In this document: positions 43,473-51,055 of the stretch, piece after piece
Numbering within the stretch: the stretch's first letter is position 1
How the letters are laid out: the number at the start of each line of letters is the position of its first letter
From: Streptomyces sp. CB02414
GTDB taxonomy: Bacteria; Actinomycetota; Actinomycetes; Streptomycetales; Streptomycetaceae
Direction of reading: 5' to 3'
Assembly (NCBI RefSeq): GCF_001905385.1
Contig: NZ_LIPF01000001.1
Span: 1,106,765-1,170,764 of the forward strand
Length of the DNA stretch: 64,000 bases
Translations under genes and position numbers: made by a program
Notes under the pieces: model-generated
Told to the model about the DNA's origin: nothing
Databases searched by the model: none
The model's input: the letters and a program-made list of their open reading frames with translations, nothing else

Positions 43473-44501
43473 ATGCGCCCCGACACGCCCGCCGAAAACG
43501 TCGACCACGCCGCCGAGGCGGCACGCCTGGAACGGACCGCCGGCCTCTACCCCGAGGACGCCGAGGCCCTGCTCCTGCGCGCCGCGGCCCACCTGGAGCT
43601 CTCCGGCGACCGCCCCGCCGCGACCAAGCTCTACGACCGCCTGCTCGCCTCCGACGCCCCCTTGGAGAACCCGTCGCTGGTCCGCGCCCTGAAGGCGTCG
43701 AACCTGTGGGAGTACGGCCACGAGGCGGAGGCCAGGGCGATTATCGACGGCGTCCGCACGGCGTCGCCGCGCGATCCGGCCCCCTGGGTGATCGCGGCGG
43801 AGGCCCTGGAGGCGCACGACGAGCTGGAGGCGGCGCACGAGACGTTCACGGAGGGCGCCCGCCTCCTCCTGACGGACGTCCCGGAACCCCCGTACTCCAC
43901 CCACCCCCTCCTCTACGGCCGCCACCGCGTCCGCAGGATGCTGGGCCTGGCCCACGACGAGTGGGACACCCTGGCCGACACCCTGCACACCATGCCGGTC
44001 TCCCTCGACGAGCTGCACGACCCGAAGCGCGTCTGGTCCCTGGGCTCGGACAACCCGGCCGACCTGGAGGCGGAGATCTCCCGCCTGCGCGCCGAGCTGG
44101 GCGCCTACCGCGAGGCGCTCTCCCGTCCCTTCCCGGTGGCCATGCTCCACTGGCCGGCCGCCGAACTGACGGAACTCCTCGACGCGTACCCGTCCCTCTC
44201 CGCCGAGTACCCCTCCTACGACGACCACCTGGCGGCGACGGAGGCGGCCCTGCGCGAACTGGCCTCCTCCGGCACCCCCAACCTGGGCGTGGTCCGCGGC
44301 ACGGTCCCCTCCTACGAAGCCTTCGCCGCCTCGGAGGGCACCTCCCCGGCCGACGCGGCCCTCCTCCCCCAGTACGCGACGACACTGGCGGCCCGGGGCC
44401 GCGCGGTGGCCTGGCCGCCGCAGCGGGGCGCGGCCTGCTGGTGCGGCTCGGACCGCCCGTACGCGGAGTGCCACGGAGCGGACATCCCGACGGACCGATG
44501 A
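43473..44501 (+). CDS. TPR-like protein with C-terminal SEC-C zinc motif
   Basis: 342 aa from ATG 43473. The N-terminal half has helical repeats (YPEDAEALLLRAAAHLELSG, APWVIAAEALEAHDELEAAH). The extreme C-terminus is a SEC-C motif with CWCGSDRPYAECHG, the four zinc ligands (CxC...CH) of SecA-like proteins. SEC-C-bearing accessory proteins may contact ribosomes or chaperones. No membrane segments. The role is unknown. Confidence 0.75.
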   Translation: MRPDTPAENVDHAAEAARLERTAGLYPEDAEALLLRAAAHLELSGDRPAATKLYDRLLASDAPLENPSLVRALKASNLWEYGHEAEARAIIDGVRTASPRDPAPWVIAAEALEAHDELEAAHETFTEGARLLLTDVPEPPYSTHPLLYGRHRVRRMLGLAHDEWDTLADTLHTMPVSLDELHDPKRVWSLGSDNPADLEAEISRLRAELGAYREALSRPFPVAMLHWPAAELTELLDAYPSLSAEYPSYDDHLAATEAALRELASSGTPNLGVVRGTVPSYEAFAASEGTSPADAALLPQYATTLAARGRAVAWPPQRGAACWCGSDRPYAECHGADIPTDR

Positions 44502-44564
44502 GAATCGGCGCCGCCGGATGTCTAAAGGTGCGACAGCGTTACTCACCCTGAGGAGACGGACACC

Positions 44565-45020
44565 ATGAGCACCGACCAGACCTCCACCCCGGCCGACGGT
44601 TTCTCCTACACCCTCACCCGCACCCTGGACGCCTCTCCGGCCCGGGTCTGGCAGGCCTGGACCACCCCCGACCAGTACGCCCAGTGGGCCCACGCCGTCC
44701 CCGGCTCCGTCGAACTCGACGTCCGCCCGGGCGGCGCCTGGAAGGCCACGATGCAGACCCCCGACGGCGCCGAGTTCCCCCTGACCGGCTCGTACGTGGA
44801 GGTGGACCACCACAGCCGCCTGACCCTCGGCATGGACATCCCCGGCCGCCCCGACCCCACCCTGATGACCATGGAACTCACGGAACAGGGCCCCCGCAAC
44901 ACGGTGATCGTCCTCAGCCAGACCTGCGAGACGCAGGAGGAGCGGGACATGGCGGAGCAGGGGAGCGGGATGCTGCTGGACGGGCTGGAGGGGTTCCTCG
45001 CGGACGGGGGGCAGGCCTGA
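44565..45020 (+). CDS. SRPBCC (AHSA1-like) protein
   Basis: 151 aa from ATG 44565. Typical START/Bet v 1-like pieces: YTLTRTLDASPARVWQAWTT, FPLTGSYVEVDHHSRLTLGM and VIVLSQTCETQEERDMAEQG. AHSA1-like proteins in actinomycetes bind hydrophobic ligands or are linked to ArsR regulators; none is beside it here. A GAGGAG site lies upstream. Confidence 0.85.
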   Translation: MSTDQTSTPADGFSYTLTRTLDASPARVWQAWTTPDQYAQWAHAVPGSVELDVRPGGAWKATMQTPDGAEFPLTGSYVEVDHHSRLTLGMDIPGRPDPTLMTMELTEQGPRNTVIVLSQTCETQEERDMAEQGSGMLLDGLEGFLADGGQA

Positions 45021-45146
45021 GCACCGTTCCCGACGCGCACCTGCTGGCGGGACACCGACCTCGCAGGGCGTGAACACTTCCCGGTGAAGTGTTCACACCG
45101 CGCTCATGTGAGCAGCCCGCACGGCCTCGAGGCCGACTCAGGCAGG

Positions 45147-45557
45147 TCAGTTGATGATTTCGGCCCGACCTTCCTGATGCATCGCGGCCAGCCGGTCCCG
45201 CCACATCTGGAGGGCTTCGGGGGTCTGCCGCGTCCAGTCGGTGACCTCACCGACGATCCGGAGCGGCTCCCTGCTGCGGTAGGAGCGGGTGGGGTTTCCG
45301 GGGAACTTCTTGTCGGTGACGTTCGGATCGTTCTCGAACTGCCCGGTCGGCTCGACGGCATACACGCGCGGTTCCCCGTCACCGGCGGCAAGCTCGGCGG
45401 CAAGCCCGGCGCCGTCGCGCAACGCGGTGAAGTAGATGTGGTTCATCACGATCTCGGGCCGGTAGTTCGAGGGGAAACCAGCGGTGAGGTGATCTCCGAC
45501 CCGCAGATCGGCCTTTGTGCCGTGGAAGAAAGGCCCTTTGTCCAACACCTCGTCCAT
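45147..45557 (-). CDS. arr: Rifampin ADP-ribosyltransferase Arr
   Basis: 136 aa, the usual Arr length. It begins PFFHGTKADLRVGDHLTAGF, the typical Arr start with the conserved His and Gly-Thr, and includes IYFTALRDGAGLAAELAAGD, VYAVEPTGQFENDPNVTDKK and NPTRSYRSREPLRIVGEVTD. It modifies rifamycins by NAD+-dependent ADP-ribosylation, giving intrinsic rifampin resistance in many actinomycetes. Single gene at the edge of the accessory island. Confidence 0.93.
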   Translation of the reverse strand: MDEVLDKGPFFHGTKADLRVGDHLTAGFPSNYRPEIVMNHIYFTALRDGAGLAAELAAGDGEPRVYAVEPTGQFENDPNVTDKKFPGNPTRSYRSREPLRIVGEVTDWTRQTPEALQMWRDRLAAMHQEGRAEIIN

Positions 45558-45639
45558 TGCGGGAGGTTAGCAAAAGACGGCGGCGAGGCGAGACACTCCG
45601 GACAGCTCGGCCACCGCAGCCCGCCTCTGTACAGGAACT

Positions 45640-45741
45640 CCGGAGATCGCGGTGCGCCGACTGCTCCACGCGTCGGGCCTGCGTTACCGCGTGAACGTGC
45701 CGGTACTGGTCACGCCCCGCTCGGCCGACGGCGATCACGAC
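45640..45741 (+). pseudogene. Fragment of a Vsr-like mismatch endonuclease gene
   Basis: The plus strand encodes VRRLLHASGLRYRVNVPVLV and then TPRSAD, a close match in pattern to the Vsr segment preceding the catalytic part. The intact Vsr at 56780 has QLVHAQGLRYRVAARPLPD at the corresponding place. No FIDGCYWHGC core follows and the frame decays, so only a remnant exists. It suggests past insertion or deletion at the left edge of the defence island. Confidence 0.45.
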
Positions 45742-45854
45742 GCTCAGGAAACTGTCGGCCAACACTGTCGATTTACGGACTGTTGTCGCCTCGTGACCGT
45801 CGATAGCCTGCCTGGTGACTGCTGGGAACACAGTCTGGGACAACGAGGGGGACC

Positions 45855-46631
45855 GTGGGACGGCGCGACGTGCGAGGGCATTATGACGGTCTCGCAGCCG
45901 AGTACGACGAGCACTGGGTCTACGGGCCGGGTTACGTACCGTGGATGTCCGGCCAGATCGCCAAGGCCTTGCAGCTCGGCCCGGCCGACCGGATCGCCGA
46001 CATCGGCTCTGGAACCGGCCTGTTCGCCAAGGAGGTGGCCAGGCAACTGCGCCCGAGTCATCCCATTCTCTGTGTCGACCCGTCCCAGGCGATGCTCGGT
46101 GGGCTCGGCATCCCGCCCCCGCCGGGCCTGACCCCCGTCGTCGCCTCCGCGGAAGAGGTGGCCGAAGGGCGGGCGCGGCTGCCGTACGAAGCACTGGACG
46201 CGATGTGGCTGAAGGAGTCCGTGCACCACGTGGCCGACCAGGCACGTACGCTGCACGGTCTCGCCGACCGGCTGGCCCCGGGCGGCCGGCTGCTGATCGT
46301 CATGCTTCCGGCAACCATCCGGTACCCCCTGTTCAAGGCGGCCCTCGCCCGTTTCGAAGAACTGCAGCCAGATCCGGCGGTGATCGAGGCACACCTGCAC
46401 CGGGCCGGGCTGGACACCCGGACCAGCCACGTCGAGCACGAGCTGCGTATCGATCGGGACAGGTACCTGGACATGGTGCGCGCACGCTACATGTCCCTCC
46501 TCTCCACGTTCACCGACAGCGAGCTGGAGGAAGGTGTGGAGGAGATGCGAGCTGCCCATCCGGAGCCCGTACTGGTCTTCCCGGACCGGTTCGCGTTCGT
46601 CCTCGGCCGGCGAGCGGAGGAGCGCGCGTGA
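45855..46631 (+). CDS. SAM-dependent methyltransferase, first gene of the STAND operon
   Basis: 258 aa from GTG 45855, preceded by CGAGGGGGACC. Class I methyltransferase: HYDGLAAEYDEHW, motif I RIADIGSGTGLFAKEVA (about 46-62), acidic residue in ILCVDPSQAMLGGL, and post-motif LAPGGRLLIVMLPATI. It resembles small-molecule or rRNA-like Methyltransf_11 enzymes and has no obvious DNA-binding part. The stop overlaps the STAND ATPase start (GTGA), so it is part of the four-gene operon. Its role there is unknown: it may modify a signal or protect self. Confidence 0.82.
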   Translation: MGRRDVRGHYDGLAAEYDEHWVYGPGYVPWMSGQIAKALQLGPADRIADIGSGTGLFAKEVARQLRPSHPILCVDPSQAMLGGLGIPPPPGLTPVVASAEEVAEGRARLPYEALDAMWLKESVHHVADQARTLHGLADRLAPGGRLLIVMLPATIRYPLFKAALARFEELQPDPAVIEAHLHRAGLDTRTSHVEHELRIDRDRYLDMVRARYMSLLSTFTDSELEEGVEEMRAAHPEPVLVFPDRFAFVLGRRAEERA

Positions 46632-49345
46632 GTACCGTCGTCGACGAACGGCTGCGGCGCCTGCGGAGCGAACTCGACGACCACACGAGAATCGCAGACC
46701 GTCTCGGTCTCGATCTGGAGCGCCCGTTACGGTCACTCAACGACGGCTACCCGGAAAACGCGGTCGCGCTGGTCGGAAAACTGACTGAGAAGCTTCTCAA
46801 AGAGTTGTGGCGGCACCACGGTGTGGAAGGCGACCCCTCCACCAAGGCACTGAACGACCTCGTCAAACGCTGCCGCCCGCACATCCGCAGTAGCACGGTC
46901 CTGGACGCCCTCGACGACATCCGCCGTCTGCGCAACCGCTCCACCCACGACGGGTACGACATCAGCGACGAGGACGGGCTGCTGGCCGTGCGCAGACTCG
47001 TCGACGTCCTCATCTGGTTCACCGACACGGGCAGCGCGGCCCTGGTCGGCGGTGAGCCGGACGTGGCCCCCGAGATCGCGCGGCGCTGCGAGTTCCTGGC
47101 CGGGCTCCATGTCACCCTTGGTTACCGGCAGGCCAAGCGGTTCGTGCTCAGCCGGGAGACCGTGTACCTGTTGTTCTGCCGCGAGTCGGGCATGCGGCTG
47201 GAGTACGTGGAGCTGATGCTCTCCCGGGATGCCGACGACCTCGGCACCGTCCTCACCTCCAGCGGAGGTGAGCTGCTCCGCACCCGGCTGCCCAAGCTGA
47301 CCCGGTTCGTGGTCGTGGACAACGACGGCGGCGCGACTCCTGGAGCACTCCACCAGCTACTGGGTACGGATTTCCGGATCGTGAGATACGACGGGTTCGT
47401 CGACACCGTCGTCAACCTGGACGCCCACCTGGCCGGAATCGTCGAGGCCACCGTCCCCGACGGCACCCCGGGAGCTGCGCTCGAGCCGCGAACCGCCGTT
47501 CCCGCGACGGTCCTGAGCACCGACCCGCGCACCGGCGAGTCGACGGTGACGGAGTCCGGCGACGCGGCGGAACTCCTGACCCGTCTCGCGAGCGGCAGCG
47601 CGAACGTCCTGGTCACCGGGCGTCCCGGCAGCGGGAAGAGCACCCTCCTGCGGGCCCTCGCCGCAGACCCGGAGACCCGCCGCTTCCGCTTCTACTTCGA
47701 TCTCGGCCTCAAACCAAAGGACGAACCCTTCTCCGAGTACGCCGCCCGCGTCCTCGCACCGGCCATGGCCTCGGAGCGCTCCCGAGCGTACGACCTCTTC
47801 CTCTACCTCATCCGTTCCGGGACCGCCCTGTGCGTACTGGACGCCTTCGACGAGGGGGTCGAGGAGTCGAGCCCTGCCGGCTTTCTGCGCCTGTTCACCG
47901 ACCTCTCGGCCGTCCTGTCCGCGGAGTCGGCAGTCGTCATCAGCTCCCGGGTCTCCTTCCTGGCGGACTCACCTCAGGTACGTCAGCTGCTGGACAGCGG
48001 CGCCGGCCGCTCCGAGCAGCTGGTGGAGCAGATGTACGCAAACGGCGTGGACCCGTCCCGCGTACCGCACTTCCATGTTGTACGCCTCTCCGAACCGGAG
48101 GACACCCCGCTCGAACGAAATCTCAGCGCGCGGCTCGGCTTTTCTCCGGGCGAGTCCCTTGCGGACATCCTCGGCACCCACCTCACGCGTACGCTGGCGG
48201 AACGCGGACACCCGGAGCTGGAGCAGCGCCTTCCCGCCTCACTCGGCCGGGCGTTCGTCACCGACCGGACCGTGTTCTCCCTGCTCGACCTGCACCGCGA
48301 GCTGGGCGCCGACGCCTTCCAGGACGGACGGCTGGAACAGGACTCATGCGTACTCGCCCCGCTACTGCGCCCGGCGGGACAGGACCTCGTCGCCTTCGTG
48401 CACACCGCGTACCAGGAGCTGCTGGCTGCCCGGTATCTCGCGGATCCGGTACACCGGGAAGCCGCGGCAGACCTGTCCCACGGCTCTTTCCTGACAGAGC
48501 AGGTGCGTGCCTTTCTCGCCGGACTCTCCGACAACCGCGACTTACATGGCACCGCCCGCGACGACTGTGTGCTGCCCGCCGGGGCTTACGTCGTCGGCCC
48601 TGCCGAGCGGCTGCTGGTCCGCCGAGTCGACCGCGACGTGCGCTTCGACCGCCGGGCCGTGACCGTCGCCCGCTATCGTCGGTTCCTCGACGCCCTCGAT
48701 GCGCAGGGCACGTCACAGTGGGATCACCCGGACCAGCCGCCGCATGTCACCCACCACCCCTGGACCGACAGGCTGCGCCATTCCGACTACTACGAGAACC
48801 CTCGCTACGACAACCACCCGGCGATCTGCGTGAGCTGGTGGAGCGCCTACGCCTTCGCCTCGTTCGAGAACAAGCGGCTGCCGACCTCACTGGAATGGGA
48901 GGCGGCGGCGCGCGGCGCCGACGGACGGCTCTTTCCCTGGGGCGATGCCCCGGACAGCAGCCGCGTCAACTGCGCCGACAGCTGGGTCGGCCGCCCGGTC
49001 GTGACGTACCAGGCGTGGTACCGGGACTTCGCGGGCGACGCCGTCCGACGGGCAGGCGTCACGCCCGCTGACGAACGCCCCGGAAACCGCTCCCCGTTCG
49101 GTGTCCTGGACATGGTGGGCAACTGCTGGGAGTGGACATCCACGTCGGTGGACGACCCGGCCGAGGCTGTCATCTGCGGTGGAAGCTACGACAACCCAAT
49201 GCGCGCGGTACAGACCAGCACCAAGGGCCTCTACCGCAAGCGCGGTGGAAGCAACGCGGTCGGCTTCCGCTGCGTCGAGGACTTGGGCACCCCGGACGGT
49301 CACCTTGTCCCGAGTACGGCCGCAGTGGAGAGGACGACACCATGA
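46628..49345 (+). CDS. HEPN-NACHT-FGE protein: STAND ATPase, candidate phage-defence sensor/effector
   Basis: 905 aa. Residues 1-130 are a HEPN/DUF4145-like helical domain with RNRSTH (102-107), the R-N-x3-H pattern of HEPN RNases. A second region (about 150-300) is not recognised. The NACHT domain follows: Walker A GRPGSGKST (331-339), Walker B LCVLDAFDEG (401-410), sensor-like VVISSRVSFL (437-446), and FVHTAYQELLAARYLA (590-605). Residues about 650-883 are an FGE/SUMF1-like domain (PFGVLDMVGNCWEWTS, GGSYDN, VGFRCV). It lacks the CRxAxR cysteine of true FGE, so it is probably a binding module. STAND ATPases sense invaders and oligomerise; HEPN would cut RNA. It overlaps the next gene by 4 nt. 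Confidence 0.85.
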   Translation: MSTVVDERLRRLRSELDDHTRIADRLGLDLERPLRSLNDGYPENAVALVGKLTEKLLKELWRHHGVEGDPSTKALNDLVKRCRPHIRSSTVLDALDDIRRLRNRSTHDGYDISDEDGLLAVRRLVDVLIWFTDTGSAALVGGEPDVAPEIARRCEFLAGLHVTLGYRQAKRFVLSRETVYLLFCRESGMRLEYVELMLSRDADDLGTVLTSSGGELLRTRLPKLTRFVVVDNDGGATPGALHQLLGTDFRIVRYDGFVDTVVNLDAHLAGIVEATVPDGTPGAALEPRTAVPATVLSTDPRTGESTVTESGDAAELLTRLASGSANVLVTGRPGSGKSTLLRALAADPETRRFRFYFDLGLKPKDEPFSEYAARVLAPAMASERSRAYDLFLYLIRSGTALCVLDAFDEGVEESSPAGFLRLFTDLSAVLSAESAVVISSRVSFLADSPQVRQLLDSGAGRSEQLVEQMYANGVDPSRVPHFHVVRLSEPEDTPLERNLSARLGFSPGESLADILGTHLTRTLAERGHPELEQRLPASLGRAFVTDRTVFSLLDLHRELGADAFQDGRLEQDSCVLAPLLRPAGQDLVAFVHTAYQELLAARYLADPVHREAAADLSHGSFLTEQVRAFLAGLSDNRDLHGTARDDCVLPAGAYVVGPAERLLVRRVDRDVRFDRRAVTVARYRRFLDALDAQGTSQWDHPDQPPHVTHHPWTDRLRHSDYYENPRYDNHPAICVSWWSAYAFASFENKRLPTSLEWEAAARGADGRLFPWGDAPDSSRVNCADSWVGRPVVTYQAWYRDFAGDAVRRAGVTPADERPGNRSPFGVLDMVGNCWEWTSTSVDDPAEAVICGGSYDNPMRAVQTSTKGLYRKRGGSNAVGFRCVEDLGTPDGHLVPSTAAVERTTP

Positions 49346-49608
49346 GCAGCGGCGAGCCACGGCACGGAACCATCGTCGACCGCCGTCCGAGCGGCGGTGG
49401 AGCGAGCGGCTCGCTGGGCTCCTACATCGTCCGTGACGACGCCGACGAGCGGTACTACAGCTTCGACTACCGGCAGATCGTGACAGAGGGCTTCCGCACC
49501 ATCCGTACGGGCGAGCACGTCCGGTTCCACATCAGCGCCGTCAGCCCCGACCGGGCAGAGTTCGTCATCCGCCTCGACCAGCCCGACCCTGCCGAGTACT
49601 ACCAGTGA
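49342..49608 (+). CDS. Cold-shock-domain-like small protein in the STAND operon
   Basis: 88 aa from ATG 49342, overlapping the STAND ATPase stop as ATGA. The layout resembles a cold-shock OB fold: HGTIVDRRPSGGGASGSLGS, then YIVRDDADERYYSFDYRQIV, then GFRTIRTGEHVRFHISA, where CspA has FVHYSAI...GFRTLEEGQRVEF. The RNP1 aromatic motif is not conserved well, so nucleic-acid binding is a hypothesis. No other neighbour explains it. Coupled also to the following gene (GTGA). Confidence 0.7.
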   Translation: MSSGEPRHGTIVDRRPSGGGASGSLGSYIVRDDADERYYSFDYRQIVTEGFRTIRTGEHVRFHISAVSPDRAEFVIRLDQPDPAEYYQ

Positions 49609-50903
49609 CCACAGCCGACTCCACAGCGTCACTCGTCGAAATCACAGGGGCCCGGCAGGAGCTGACCATCGTCCTGCCCGCCCGGCTGCGTCGTGTCCCC
49701 GACTGGTCCGAGGGCCCCTTCCCGTTCGAACTCGGCAGCCGTCGTACGGACACACCGACGAGGTCCACCTACTTCGCACCAGCTTCCGCACGCGCCCTCT
49801 ACGGCGCCCCCGGGCGGCCGCGCCGCTGGCATCTGCCACTGGACGTCAAGCACGACGGGCTGCGCCTGCTCGGCGTGGAGTTGCTTCGCGCGGCCACTGC
49901 ACGGGATCCAGAACACGCACTTGCTGTCCTGCACTTCAGTGTCGAGAGGCCGCTCCTGCCCGTGCTGCGGACCCTGGCTGGCCGGGGCTTCGCCACCACC
50001 GAGGAGCCACTCACCGGGCTCACCGGACCGTTCGATCCGGCTCTGCTGCTCGACGGCATCGCCGACGTACGGAACCAGTCCACGCCCTTCGCCATCTCCC
50101 GGCCGTACACGATCGCTTTCCTCACGCCGACGGCACACCACACCCCCGCGCTCCGCGACGGCCGCGAAGGGGAACTGCCGGCCACCGCGGACCGCTGGCT
50201 GTGGCAGTTGGCCTCCCGCTCTACCCCACAGGACTTCCCATTGGCCCCGGAGACGGCCGCCGAGCACCTCCGGGACGCCGTGCGCATCTCCGCGGACTGG
50301 AGCGCCCTGGTACTGCGGCAGGGAGCCGCCTTCCTCGGCCACAGGCCCGACACCGGCGAGGGCGACTTCTACGGCTTCGGCGCGCTGCACGCCCGCACCG
50401 TCTACCTCGACGCCCTCCTTCTCGGCGCCCTCCAACGTGACCACATCGACGAGCTCACCGACGAACTCTCGGAGGTCTTCAGCCAACCCAGGCACCTGGC
50501 CCGCCGGGTCGCCGCCTTGGAACGCAACATCGCCCACTTCCGTAGCGGTTACTGGCGCCAGCACCTCACGGCCCACGGCCCTGCGAACGAACTGCTGCTC
50601 GCCTTCCAGAACCAGCATCGGCTGCCGGCCCGGTTCAACGAGATCCTCGCCGAGGCCGCCGACTACAGCCGGCTGGTCCAGACACAGGAAAGCCAGCAGA
50701 TCAGCGGCACCCTGGGCGTACTGACCATCCTCGGCCTCCCCCTGGGCACGGCCCTTGGCATCCTGCAGGTCCTCGACGACAAGTCGCCGTCCCACCTGCT
50801 CATCGCCCTGGCTCTGTCGATCGCGGCCACGGCCGGGGTGCTGACCACGCGGTATGGGCGGTTGGTGTTGTCGTCGTTGCGGGGTGGGGAAGGGCGGCAG
50901 TGA
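49605..50903 (+). CDS. Two-TM membrane protein (CorA-like topology), last gene of the STAND operon
   Basis: 432 aa, GTG 49605 overlapping the previous stop. A soluble region of about 370 residues with an extended helical tail (HIDELTDELSEVFSQPRHLA, LPARFNEILAEAADYSRLVQ) ends in two closely spaced membrane helices (GVLTILGLPLGTALGILQVL and LLIALALSIAATAGVL). This is the CorA topology, but no GMN motif joins the helices, so it is not a standard Mg2+ channel. In a defence operon it would be a plausible membrane-disrupting effector. Family unrecognised otherwise. Confidence 0.72.
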   Translation: MTTADSTASLVEITGARQELTIVLPARLRRVPDWSEGPFPFELGSRRTDTPTRSTYFAPASARALYGAPGRPRRWHLPLDVKHDGLRLLGVELLRAATARDPEHALAVLHFSVERPLLPVLRTLAGRGFATTEEPLTGLTGPFDPALLLDGIADVRNQSTPFAISRPYTIAFLTPTAHHTPALRDGREGELPATADRWLWQLASRSTPQDFPLAPETAAEHLRDAVRISADWSALVLRQGAAFLGHRPDTGEGDFYGFGALHARTVYLDALLLGALQRDHIDELTDELSEVFSQPRHLARRVAALERNIAHFRSGYWRQHLTAHGPANELLLAFQNQHRLPARFNEILAEAADYSRLVQTQESQQISGTLGVLTILGLPLGTALGILQVLDDKSPSHLLIALALSIAATAGVLTTRYGRLVLSSLRGGEGRQ

Positions 50904-51055
50904 CCGCGTCCAAGGGCCGATTGCGGACGAACCACCCTTCTTCACAGTTCAACTGCCCCTATGTCGGACCTTTGCAGTACCGTCACACGAACCAACCGAT
51001 CCGGAGGGCCCATCACTCGTTGAGCAGGCCCAGATCTGTGTGTAGAGGAAGCGCA

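Noticed and set aside
46628..49345. Formylglycine-generating (sulfatase-modifying) enzyme
   Set aside because: The C-terminal FGE-like domain lacks the catalytic CRxAxR cysteine and is fused to NACHT, with no sulfatase nearby.
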